Below are positions 39,957 to 46,353 of a stretch of DNA of 46,353 bases, piece by piece (within the stretch, counting starts at the first letter, position 1; each line of letters begins with the position of its first letter). The position numbers were made by a program, and so were the translations under genes. The DNA lies in the NCBI RefSeq assembly GCF_024124745.1, contig NZ_JAMXRU010000014.1:1-46353 (forward strand). Direction: 5' to 3'. The notes under the pieces were generated by a model. That model made no database searches, was not told the DNA's origin, and saw only the letters and a list, made by a program, of their open reading frames with translations. This DNA is from Aeromicrobium sp. CnD17-E (GTDB lineage Bacteria; Actinomycetota; Actinomycetes; Propionibacteriales; Nocardioidaceae).

Positions 39957-40352
39957 GTGCTGTCCCCCCTAGGAACTGCCGGCGGCCACGTGAACGTGGC
40001 GCTGAGACCGACCGTCCCACCCCACCACAGCCTTCGGACAGACGTCCAGGGTCGGCGGGTTGCAGGTCGGTGACGGAGAGCGCGCGGAGGTGGATCAGGT
40101 CAGGGTCGGTCGCGTTACCGCCGGTGCTGGTCGCTGTCGTGGTCGATGCAGGACCTGAGCATCGAGAGCATCTCCGCGTGGTCGGCGGTCCACGGTGTGG
40201 TGAGGAGGGTCCACTCGCGGCCACGACGGACGTCGCGTCCTTCGTCGCCGGCCGGGGTCCCCATGACGTCATCGTGACCGTACGGACGGGGCCACCGGAG
40301 CGGTGTCACGGACTGAGACGAGCGACGAGAAGGCGCGACCACCCCGAACAAT
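39957..40352. other. Intergenic region without a confident gene
   Basis: This 396-base gap separates the divergent subtilase and flavin-oxidoreductase genes and should hold both promoters. A minus-strand open frame (40115-40351, or from an ATG near 40264) encodes 50-80 residues ending TADHAEMLSMLRSCIDHDSDQHRR with a TAA stop, which stands out in this GC-rich DNA, but has no ribosome site and no known relative. ATGACGTCAT (40263-40272) is a 10-bp palindrome. It may hold a decayed gene; I leave it uncalled. Confidence 0.4.
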
Positions 40353-41387
40353 GTGGCGATGGCGAACGGTCAGCTGCAGCGGCTCGGTTTCCTCACCATC
40401 GGACTGTTCGACCCCGACGACCCTCGGCCCGGGCACGAGAGCACGCTGGAGGTGATCGAGCTCGGCGAGCAGCTGGGCTTCGACTCCGCCTGGGTGCGGC
40501 ACCGCCACCTCCAGCACGGCGTGTCGTCACCCGTGGCACTGCTCGCGGCCGCGACGCAGCGGACGCGCCACATCGAGCTCGGCACCGCCGTCATCCCGCT
40601 CGGCTGGGAGAACCCGCTGCGGCTCGCCGAGGACCTGGCGACCGTCGACGTGCTGAGCGGTGGTCGGCTGCAGCCCGGCATCAGCGTCGGGCCACCGACG
40701 CACTGGGACGACGTCAAGAAGAGCCTGTACCCGGACACGTGGGAGGACGAGGACTTCACCTACGAGCGGATCGAACGTCTGCTGCACCACCTGGGCGGTG
40801 GCCGGGCCAGCGACTTCGCGGGCGTGGAGGGCATCGAGACGTACTCCGCTCGCGTGGAGCCGCACGTGCCCGACCTGGCGTCGCGCGTCTGGCAGGGCGC
40901 GGCGGGCCTCGGGTCCGTCCGGTGGGCTGCCGAGCGCGGGCTGAACCTGCTGTCGAGCAACCTGGTGCGCGCCGAGGACGACGACGACTTCGACCGGGTG
41001 CAACGCTCCCACATCGACACGTTCCGCGCCCACCACCGCGACCCCTCTCGAGGCCGGGTGTCGCAGGGGCGGGTCGTCATCCCGACCGACTCCGCCACCC
41101 CCGAGCAGGTCGCGAAGTACCAGGCGTACGTCGACTCTCGCCTGCCGCGGACCCACGCACCGCAGGGTCCGGGCCGCATCCTCTTCTCGACCGACCTGAT
41201 CGGTCCGGCCGCGTCGATCGCCGACCAGCTGCACGCCACGCTCAGCTACCAGGCCGTCGACGAGGTCGTGTTCGCCCTGCCCTTCACGTTCGACCACGAC
41301 GACTACGTGCAGATCCTGACCGACATCGCGACCCGCCTCGGTCCCGAGCTCGGCTGGTCGCCGACCGCGCACCCCGCCGGAGGGTGA
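40353..41387 (+). CDS. LLM class flavin-dependent oxidoreductase
   Basis: A 344-residue luciferase-like monooxygenase of the bacterial alkanal group: GFLTIGLFDPDD at the first strand, GFDSAWVRHRHLQHG, HIELGTAVIPLGWENPLRLAEDLATVDVLSGGRL and the C-terminal SIADQLHATLSY barrel. Substrate unknown; members use FMN or F420. The GTG at 40353 or the ATG at 40359 are both possible, differing by two residues. It stands alone and ends 145 bases from the convergent glnA1. Confidence 0.85.
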   Translation: MAMANGQLQRLGFLTIGLFDPDDPRPGHESTLEVIELGEQLGFDSAWVRHRHLQHGVSSPVALLAAATQRTRHIELGTAVIPLGWENPLRLAEDLATVDVLSGGRLQPGISVGPPTHWDDVKKSLYPDTWEDEDFTYERIERLLHHLGGGRASDFAGVEGIETYSARVEPHVPDLASRVWQGAAGLGSVRWAAERGLNLLSSNLVRAEDDDDFDRVQRSHIDTFRAHHRDPSRGRVSQGRVVIPTDSATPEQVAKYQAYVDSRLPRTHAPQGPGRILFSTDLIGPAASIADQLHATLSYQAVDEVVFALPFTFDHDDYVQILTDIATRLGPELGWSPTAHPAGG

Positions 41388-41437
41388 CACGCCCGTGGCG
41401 CCGTTCCCGCGAGGGGCGACCACGGACACGCCAACCA

Positions 41438-41497
41438 AGAACGGCGGCTGACGCTGCACGACGTCGAAGGACGTCTTGGCAGGTCAGCCGCCGTTCT
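41438..41497. terminator. Nested hairpin between the LLM gene and glnA1
   Basis: AGAACGGCGGCTGAC (41438-41452) pairs perfectly with GTCAGCCGCCGTTCT (41483-41497), a 15-bp stem. Inside lies GACGTC-GAAG-GACGTC, a further small hairpin. It would terminate both convergent transcripts. Confidence 0.75.
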
Positions 41498-41531
41498 CAG
41501 CAGCCACTGTCAGAGGGCGAGCACCCTCGGA

Positions 41532-42953
41532 TCAGATGTCGTAGTACAGCTCGAACTCGTGCGGGTGCGGACGCAGCTGGACCGGGAGGATCTCCTCGGT
41601 GCGCTTGTAGTCGATCCACGTCTCGATGAGGTCGGGGGTGAACACGTCGCCCTGGGTGAGGAACTCGTGGTCGGCCTCGAGGTTGTCGAGGACCGCGTTC
41701 AGCGACGTCGGGACCATGTCGATCTCGGCGTACTCCTCCGGCGGGAGCTCGTAGATGTTCTTGTCGATCGGGGCCGGCGGCTCGATCTTGTTCTTGATGC
41801 CGTCGATGCCGGCGAGCAGCAGGGCCGAGAAGGCCAGGTAGGGGTTGCTCGACGGGTCGGGGCAGCGGAACTCGATGCGCTTGGCCTTCGGGTTCGAGCC
41901 CGTGATCGGGATGCGGACGCAGGCCGAACGGTTGCGGGCCGAGTAGACCAGCGCGATCGGGGCCTCGAAGCCCGGCACCAGACGGTGGTAGGAGTTCACG
42001 GACGGGTTCGTGAACGCCAGCAGCGACGGCGCGTGCTTCAGGATGCCGCCGATGTAGTGACGGGCGGTGTCGGACAGTCCGCCGTAGCCGGCCTCGTCGT
42101 AGAACAGCGGCGAGCCGTCCTTCCAGACCGACTGGTGCACGTGCATGCCCGAGCCGTTGTCGCCGAAGATCGGCTTCGGCATGAAGGTCACCGTCTTGTC
42201 CGCGGCCCACGCCGTGTTCCGGACGATGTACTTGAACTTCATGATGTCGTCCGCCGCCTTGAGCAGCGTGTCGAACTTGTAGTTGATCTCCGCCTGGCCG
42301 GCCGTGCCGACCTCGTGGTGACCACGCTCGAGGACGAGGCCCGCGTTCGCGAGGTTCGTCATCATGTCGTTGCGCAGGTCGGCCGTCTGGTCCGTCGGCG
42401 CGACGGGGAAGTAGCCGCCCTTGTAACGGACCTTGTAGCCGCGGTTGTCGGTGATGTCCTCACCGGTCGACCAGGCCGACTCCAGCGACGTGATCTCGTA
42501 GAACGACTTGTTGGCGCTGGTGCCGTAGTTGACGCGGTCGAAGATGTAGAACTCGGCCTCGGGCGCGAAGAACGCGGTGTCGCCGATGCCGGTGGTGGCC
42601 AGGTACGCCTCCGCCTTGCGGGCGATGTTGCGGGGGTCCCGCGAGTAGGCCTCGCCGGTGATCGGGTCGTGGACGAAGAAGTCCATCGCGATCGTCTTGC
42701 GACGCTTGAACGGGTCGACGTAGGCCGTGCCGAAGTCGGGGTAGAGCACCATGTCGGACTGGTCGATGCTCTGGAAGCCGCGGATCGACGAGCCGTCGAA
42801 GGCCACACCGTTCTCGGCGGCGTCGGCGTCGAACGTCCACGCCGGCAGCGTCACCTGCTGCTGGATGCCGGGCAGGTCGGTGAAACGGACGTCGAGGTAC
42901 TCGACGCCCTCGTCCTTGACGTACTTGAAGAACTCGTCGGCATTGCCGAACAT
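41532..42953 (-). CDS. glnA: Glutamine synthetase type I (GlnA1)
   Basis: A 473-residue GSI-beta enzyme making glutamine from glutamate and ammonia. Seen: [82 protein letters not shown], and [10 protein letters not shown] with the adenylylation tyrosine at Tyr401, the target of GlnE. ATG 42953 has GAGGAGG seven bases upstream. Its promoter carries a full GlnR operator, so nitrogen starvation should control it. It stands next to an RDD gene on the opposite strand. Confidence 0.97.
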   Translation of the reverse strand: MFGNADEFFKYVKDEGVEYLDVRFTDLPGIQQQVTLPAWTFDADAAENGVAFDGSSIRGFQSIDQSDMVLYPDFGTAYVDPFKRRKTIAMDFFVHDPITGEAYSRDPRNIARKAEAYLATTGIGDTAFFAPEAEFYIFDRVNYGTSANKSFYEITSLESAWSTGEDITDNRGYKVRYKGGYFPVAPTDQTADLRNDMMTNLANAGLVLERGHHEVGTAGQAEINYKFDTLLKAADDIMKFKYIVRNTAWAADKTVTFMPKPIFGDNGSGMHVHQSVWKDGSPLFYDEAGYGGLSDTARHYIGGILKHAPSLLAFTNPSVNSYHRLVPGFEAPIALVYSARNRSACVRIPITGSNPKAKRIEFRCPDPSSNPYLAFSALLLAGIDGIKNKIEPPAPIDKNIYELPPEEYAEIDMVPTSLNAVLDNLEADHEFLTQGDVFTPDLIETWIDYKRTEEILPVQLRPHPHEFELYYDI

Positions 42954-43045
42954 GGGGCCTCCTCAGCCACGCGATGGTGGCCTGGTCGTCGATGTGGCGG
43001 GAGCGGACGCCTCGGCGGCCGCGTCACCGACGCTAGGCAGAGGCA

Positions 43046-43083
43046 GTTTCCCTACCGTCACTCCATTGTTTCGGGCATGTTAC
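43046..43083 (-). promoter_or_regulatory. GlnR operator of glnA1
   Basis: Read on the minus strand: GTAAC-n6-GAAAC-n6-GTGAC-n6-GAAAC, all four pentamers and all three six-base spacers of the actinobacterial GlnR consensus. TAGCGT (43035-43030) follows as -10 box. The operator is centred about 41 bases before the likely transcription start, an activator-type position, and ends 93 bases before the glnA1 start codon. It also lies 61 bases before the divergent RDD gene. Confidence 0.93.
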
Positions 43084-43143
43084 AAGTCTCGCCCGAGGAT
43101 GAACGCCACGTGTCGGCGGTGAGCCGCCCGCTAGGCTCACGAC

Positions 43144-43509
43144 GTGTACGACGTCTCGCTCGGTCGCCGCCTGCTGGCCCTCTTCATCGACTGGGCGGTG
43201 GCGATGCTCAGCGTCGTGGCGGTCACCCGGACGCCTCTGGCGGGGGAGGGGGCCGTCAGCTCCTTCGTCACCCTCGGCGTGTTCTTCGTCGAGGTCACGC
43301 TCCTGACCGGCGTGCTCGGCTACTCGATCGGCAAGCGTGTGCTGGGCCTTCAGGTCGTCTCGCCCGAGGGACAGCCGATCGGCCTCCCGCGCGCGGCGCT
43401 CCGCACGGCGCTGCTGTGCCTGGTGATCCCCGCCGTCATCCAGAACGAGGACCACCGCGGGCTGCACGACATCCTGTCCGGGTCGCGCGTCGCCCGCCTC
43501 GGGATCTGA
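43144..43509 (+). CDS. RDD family membrane protein (Rv2219A type)
   Basis: A 121-residue protein with the RDD layout: GRRLLALFIDWAVAMLSVVAV (Arg and Asp in the first helix), a second hydrophobic stretch VTLGVFFVEVTLLTGVLGY, GKRVLGLQVV, and HRGLHDILSGSRV. In M. tuberculosis an RDD gene also precedes glnA1. The function is unknown. GTG 43144 follows TAGGCT (43132-43137) by six bases, a leaderless mRNA. It reads away from glnA1. Confidence 0.9.
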   Translation: MYDVSLGRRLLALFIDWAVAMLSVVAVTRTPLAGEGAVSSFVTLGVFFVEVTLLTGVLGYSIGKRVLGLQVVSPEGQPIGLPRAALRTALLCLVIPAVIQNEDHRGLHDILSGSRVARLGI

Positions 43510-43515
43510 CGTCGC

Positions 43516-43854
43516 TCAGCGGTCGAGGTCGGCGCGGTTGCGCTCCACCGACACGACCGTCGCGCCGTCGAAGCAGAAGCGCGCCACCCCGCGGTAGGAC
43601 TCGCGGTACGTCGTCCGCGCGTACAGGCACGACGCCCCCGACGGCTCCGCCGAACCGCCCTCCTGGACGAACGTGCGCGCCAGGTCGGGGTCGTCCGTGC
43701 CACCGGCCTCGCGGACGTCGTCGGTCGTGAGCGCGTCGCCACGCGCGTCGAGCGAGCGGTACGTCTGGCTCGTCATCTCGCCGGGCGTCGCCGCCTGGCA
43801 CGCGCCGACGCCGAGCGTCACCGAGAGCGCCAGGACCGGCCACGTGCGGGGCAT
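43516..43854 (-). CDS. Small putative lipoprotein
   Basis: A 112-residue exported protein: MPRTWPVLALSVTLGVGAC gives a lipobox-like signal with Cys19. The rest is polar with two Cys (ASCLYAR, RFCFDG) that could pair. No family recognised. The start overlaps the stop of DUF4191 by one base, so it is probably translated with that gene and lipA. It ends 6 bases from the convergent RDD gene. Confidence 0.7.
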   Translation of the reverse strand: MPRTWPVLALSVTLGVGACQAATPGEMTSQTYRSLDARGDALTTDDVREAGGTDDPDLARTFVQEGGSAEPSGASCLYARTTYRESYRGVARFCFDGATVVSVERNRADLDR

Positions 43855-44558
43855 CAGCCCCGCATCTGGCGCCGGGCGCCCTTCATGCTCGTCGGCACGG
43901 GGCCGCGCGGCATGGGCGCCGTCGGACGCATCGCGTCGAGCGCCTTCAGCTTGTTGAGGATGGCGGTCTGCTCCGCCGGCTTGATCGCGTTCGGCAGCTT
44001 GCGCACGTGCTTGATCAGCTTCGGCAGCGGCACCTCGCCCTCGCCGCGACCGACGACGACCTCGAGCACCGGCACCTCGTCGCCGACGATGCGTGCGTGC
44101 TTCTTGCGCTCCGAGGCGATCAGGCTGCGGACCCGCGTGGAGTTGCCCTCACCGACGAGGATGATGCCCGGACGCCCGACGACGCGGTGCACGACGTCCT
44201 GGTTCTTGTTGAACGCGGCCGCCTGCTTGACGTGGTAGCCGCGGCGCAGCATCTGCAGCGCGCCCGCGGCGGCCCCCGTCTGACCCTCGACCTGCGAGTA
44301 GGCCGCCTTCTCCGCGCGACGTCCGAGCACGAACAGCGCGCCGAGGATGCCGAACAGCACCGAGATGATCACGGTAAGGACGATCGCCAGCACGCCGGTG
44401 CCGACGAACGTGAGCAGCAGGACGGCCGGGATGCCGGCACCCAGCACGAAGGCCAGCAGCATGAACAGGCCGACGTTGCGGTCGGACTGCTTGGTGATCT
44501 TGTACGCCTGGCGCAGCTGGCGCAGACGTCCCTCGGGCGGGGCGGCAGGGGTGGACAT
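43854..44558 (-). CDS. DUF4191 membrane protein (Rv2219 type)
   Basis: A 234-residue protein with two adjacent membrane helices (VGLFMLLAFVLGAGIPAVLLLTFV, LAIVLTVIISVLFGILGALFVLG) near residues 28-75, followed by a large cytoplasmic part with EKAAYSQVEGQTGAAAGALQML and GRPGIILVGEG. The family is actinobacterial and lies after lipA in mycobacteria as well; function unknown. I chose ATG 44558 over 44567 because TAGGAT (44571-44566) lies seven bases before it, a leaderless start. Confidence 0.9.
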   Translation of the reverse strand: MSTPAAPPEGRLRQLRQAYKITKQSDRNVGLFMLLAFVLGAGIPAVLLLTFVGTGVLAIVLTVIISVLFGILGALFVLGRRAEKAAYSQVEGQTGAAAGALQMLRRGYHVKQAAAFNKNQDVVHRVVGRPGIILVGEGNSTRVRSLIASERKKHARIVGDEVPVLEVVVGRGEGEVPLPKLIKHVRKLPNAIKPAEQTAILNKLKALDAMRPTAPMPRGPVPTSMKGARRQMRG

Positions 44559-44579
44559 GCCGTCCATCCTACGGGTGCC

Positions 44580-45545
44580 TCAGGCGGCGCCGTCCGTGTG
44601 GCGGAGCACGACCTCACCGGTGGACTCACGCTTCTCGACGGCCTGCTGGTAGAGGCGTCCGGCGCGGTACGACGAGCGCACGAGCGGGCCCGACATGACG
44701 CCCGCGAAGCCGATCTCGTCGGCCTCGTCCTTGAGCTCGACGAACTCCTCGGGCTTCACCCAGCGCTCGACGGGGTGGTGGCGCGGCGAGGGGCGCAGGT
44801 ACTGCGTGATGGTAATGAGGTCGCAGCCCGCCTCGTGCAGGTCGCGCAGCGCCTGCGAGACCTCCTCCCGCGTCTCGCCCATGCCGAGGATGAGGTTGCT
44901 CTTGGTGACCAGGCCGTAGTCGCGCGCCTGCGTGATGACGTCGAGCGAGCGCTCGTAGGTGAACGCCGGACGGATGCGCTTGAAGATGCGCGGCACGGTC
45001 TCGACGTTGTGCGCGAGGACCTCCGGCCGTGAGCTGAAGACCTCCTCGAGCAGGTCGGGCTTGCCGTTGAAGTCGGGGATGAGGTTCTCGACACCGGTGC
45101 CCGGGTTCAGCTCGTGGATCTTGCGGACCGTCTCGGCGTACAGCCATGCGCCACCGTCGGGCAGGTCGTCGCGGGCGACGCCGGTGATCGTCGAGTAGCG
45201 CAGCTCCATCTTCTGCACGCTCTCGGCCACGCGACGCGGCTCGTCGCGGTCGAGCGGAGCCGGCTTGCCGGTGTCGATCTGGCAGAAGTCGCAGCGTCGC
45301 GTGCACTGCTCGCCGCCGATGAGGAAGGTGGCCTCGCGGTCCTCCCAGCACTCGAAGATGTTGGGGCAGCCGGCCTCCTGGCAGACCGTGTGCAGACCCT
45401 CGCCCTTCACCAGCTTCATCAGCTCGTTGTACTCAGGACCCATCTTCGCGCGGGTCTTGATCCACTCGGGCTTCTTCTCGATCGGGGTCTGGCTGTTGCG
45501 GACCTCGAGTCGAAGCATCTTGCGGCCGTCCGGTGCGATCGTCAC
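44580..45545 (-). CDS. lipA: Lipoyl synthase
   Basis: A 321-residue radical SAM enzyme that inserts two sulfurs into octanoyl chains on lipoyl domains. The radical SAM cluster is CTRRCDFC; the auxiliary sacrificial cluster is [12 protein letters not shown], both complete. RSSYRAG near the C-terminus completes the auxiliary-cluster serine ligand. GTG 45545 follows TACGCT (45558-45553) by seven bases: leaderless. Much longer upstream open frame is spurious. No lipB is in the window; it may lie beyond. DUF4191 follows by 21 bases and has its own -10 box. Confidence 0.96.
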   Translation of the reverse strand: MTIAPDGRKMLRLEVRNSQTPIEKKPEWIKTRAKMGPEYNELMKLVKGEGLHTVCQEAGCPNIFECWEDREATFLIGGEQCTRRCDFCQIDTGKPAPLDRDEPRRVAESVQKMELRYSTITGVARDDLPDGGAWLYAETVRKIHELNPGTGVENLIPDFNGKPDLLEEVFSSRPEVLAHNVETVPRIFKRIRPAFTYERSLDVITQARDYGLVTKSNLILGMGETREEVSQALRDLHEAGCDLITITQYLRPSPRHHPVERWVKPEEFVELKDEADEIGFAGVMSGPLVRSSYRAGRLYQQAVEKRESTGEVVLRHTDGAA

Positions 45546-45623
45546 GCCGTCCAGCGTACGCCGCCGTCCCAGCGTCGCCACGGGCGCACGCCTACCCGGG
45601 CGTAGCCTCGCTAGGGTCGAGGC

Positions 45624-46353
45624 GTGAGCATCCTCGACCGCTCCTGGACCCGACCGCGGCCCACGCGCGCCCAGCTGGCGACCGACGTCGTCCTGGGGGT
45701 CGTCGCGGCCCTCGTGAGCGTCGCGTCGGTGCAGGTCTACGCCAGCGCGTCGGGCGTGTCGACGGGCTGGAAGGGCGTAGAGGCGTACCTCTGGTTCGGC
45801 CTCGGCGGCCTCGCCCTGTGCTGGCGTCGGCAGTACCCGCTGACCGTCCTCGTGGTGGTCTCGGCCGTGTTCATCGTCGTCGGCGAGCGGCTGCTCGAGC
45901 TGGGCGCCGTGTTCACGATCCAGATGGTGCTGTTCGCCGCGCTGTACGCCGCGTGGGCGTGGTCGCGTCGGCCGAGGTCGCTGATGGTCGTCACCGTCGT
46001 GGTGCTCGTCGGCATGTTCGGCTGGCTGCTGTGGTCGTTCGGCCGCGACCTCATGCCGCCACTGGGGGAGCAGACCGGGCTGCTTCCGCCCAAGGTCGCG
46101 CTCATCGTCTACAGCGTCGCGCTGAACGTCATGTACTTCTTCGGCGCCATCGCCTGGGGGCAGGCCGCCTACCTGAGCGCCCGCCGCAGCGCGCTCGTCG
46201 AGGACCAGCGCGAGCGCGAGCGGGCCGTGCAGGACGTCGAGCAGCAGCAGGCCGTGCAGGCCGAGCGGGTGCGCATCGCCCGCGACCTGCACGACGTCGT
46301 CGCGCACCACGTCAGCGGCATCGGCGTGCAGGCCGCCGGCGCCAGCCGCCTCC
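45624..46353 (+). CDS. Sensor histidine kinase, N-terminal part (cut by window end)
   Basis: The first 243 residues of a two-component sensor. Five or so hydrophobic helices ([102 protein letters not shown]) are followed by a coiled coil (about 195-222) and the HisKA_3 phosphoacceptor site [20 protein letters not shown], as in NarL-partner kinases. The ATPase domain lies beyond the window. GTG 45624 follows TAGGGT (45612-45617) by six bases, a leaderless start. It diverges from lipA. Confidence 0.92.
   Translation, partial: MSILDRSWTRPRPTRAQLATDVVLGVVAALVSVASVQVYASASGVSTGWKGVEAYLWFGLGGLALCWRRQYPLTVLVVVSAVFIVVGERLLELGAVFTIQMVLFAALYAAWAWSRRPRSLMVVTVVVLVGMFGWLLWSFGRDLMPPLGEQTGLLPPKVALIVYSVALNVMYFFGAIAWGQAAYLSARRSALVEDQRERERAVQDVEQQQAVQAERVRIARDLHDVVAHHVSGIGVQAAGASRL

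Noticed and set aside
45546-46310. Extension of lipA upstream to a 576-residue protein.
   Set aside because: The extra part is the antisense of the histidine kinase gene; lipA starts at GTG 45545 with a -10 box.

Overview
The window is 46,353 bases of GC-rich, densely coded DNA. Codon use is strongly actinobacterial, GTG starts are common, and many genes carry a TANNNT -10 box 6-7 bases before the start codon, the layout of leaderless mRNAs. Actinobacterial marker genes (WhiB, DUF3152, DUF4191, GlnE with two GlnA paralogues, a GPGG small membrane protein) point to Actinomycetia. Propionibacteriales/Nocardioidaceae is my best guess, by inference only. No tRNA, rRNA, CRISPR array, transposase or integrase was seen.

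Layout. 1-3.4 kb: the tail of a RecQ-like helicase, then a tight Nif3 - zinc-ribbon - RNase HI/CobC operon. 3.4-5.4 kb: yaaA, a TMEM165/GDT1 cation transporter under a yybP-ykoY (Mn2+) riboswitch, and an ACT-domain gene. 5.5-7.4 kb: RNase P RNA, map and two small proteins. 7.5-12.1 kb: panB, nadE, a YchJ-like gene and glnA2. 12.15-12.83 kb: a long non-coding palindromic element. 12.9-17.3 kb: glnE, a secreted DUF3152 metalloprotease-like protein and a whiB-type regulator. 17.5-24.4 kb: a membrane-lipid region with cfa, DUF1365 and FAD-oxidoreductase genes, and a DesA3-type desaturase with its ferredoxin-type reductase diverging from a tetR gene. 24.39-25.14 kb: a second copy of the palindromic element. 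25.2-41.4 kb: mostly single genes (SRPBCC proteins, alcohol dehydrogenase, prfC, spermidine-synthase-like, sugar dehydrogenase, a photolyase with swapped domains, PASTA kinase, subtilase, LLM flavin oxidoreductase). 41.5-46.35 kb: glnA1 with a textbook GlnR operator, an RDD protein, DUF4191, lipA and the start of a sensor histidine kinase.

How it fits together. GlnE adenylylates GlnA1 on a tyrosine that is present here (Tyr401). The GlnA2 paralogue has tryptophan at the matching place. The gene set lipA-DUF4191-RDD-glnA1 / glnE-glnA2 / panB / RNaseH-zinc ribbon-Nif3 matches the M. tuberculosis Rv2218-Rv2230c neighbourhood, but here about 26 kb of other genes lie between glnE and glnA1.

The most unusual items are the two ~0.7 kb multi-hairpin elements with inverted 32-bp iterons, the apparently circularly permuted Fe-S photolyase/cryptochrome, and a 14-bp tandem array in which every unit begins with a stop triplet, located at the end of the whiB gene.
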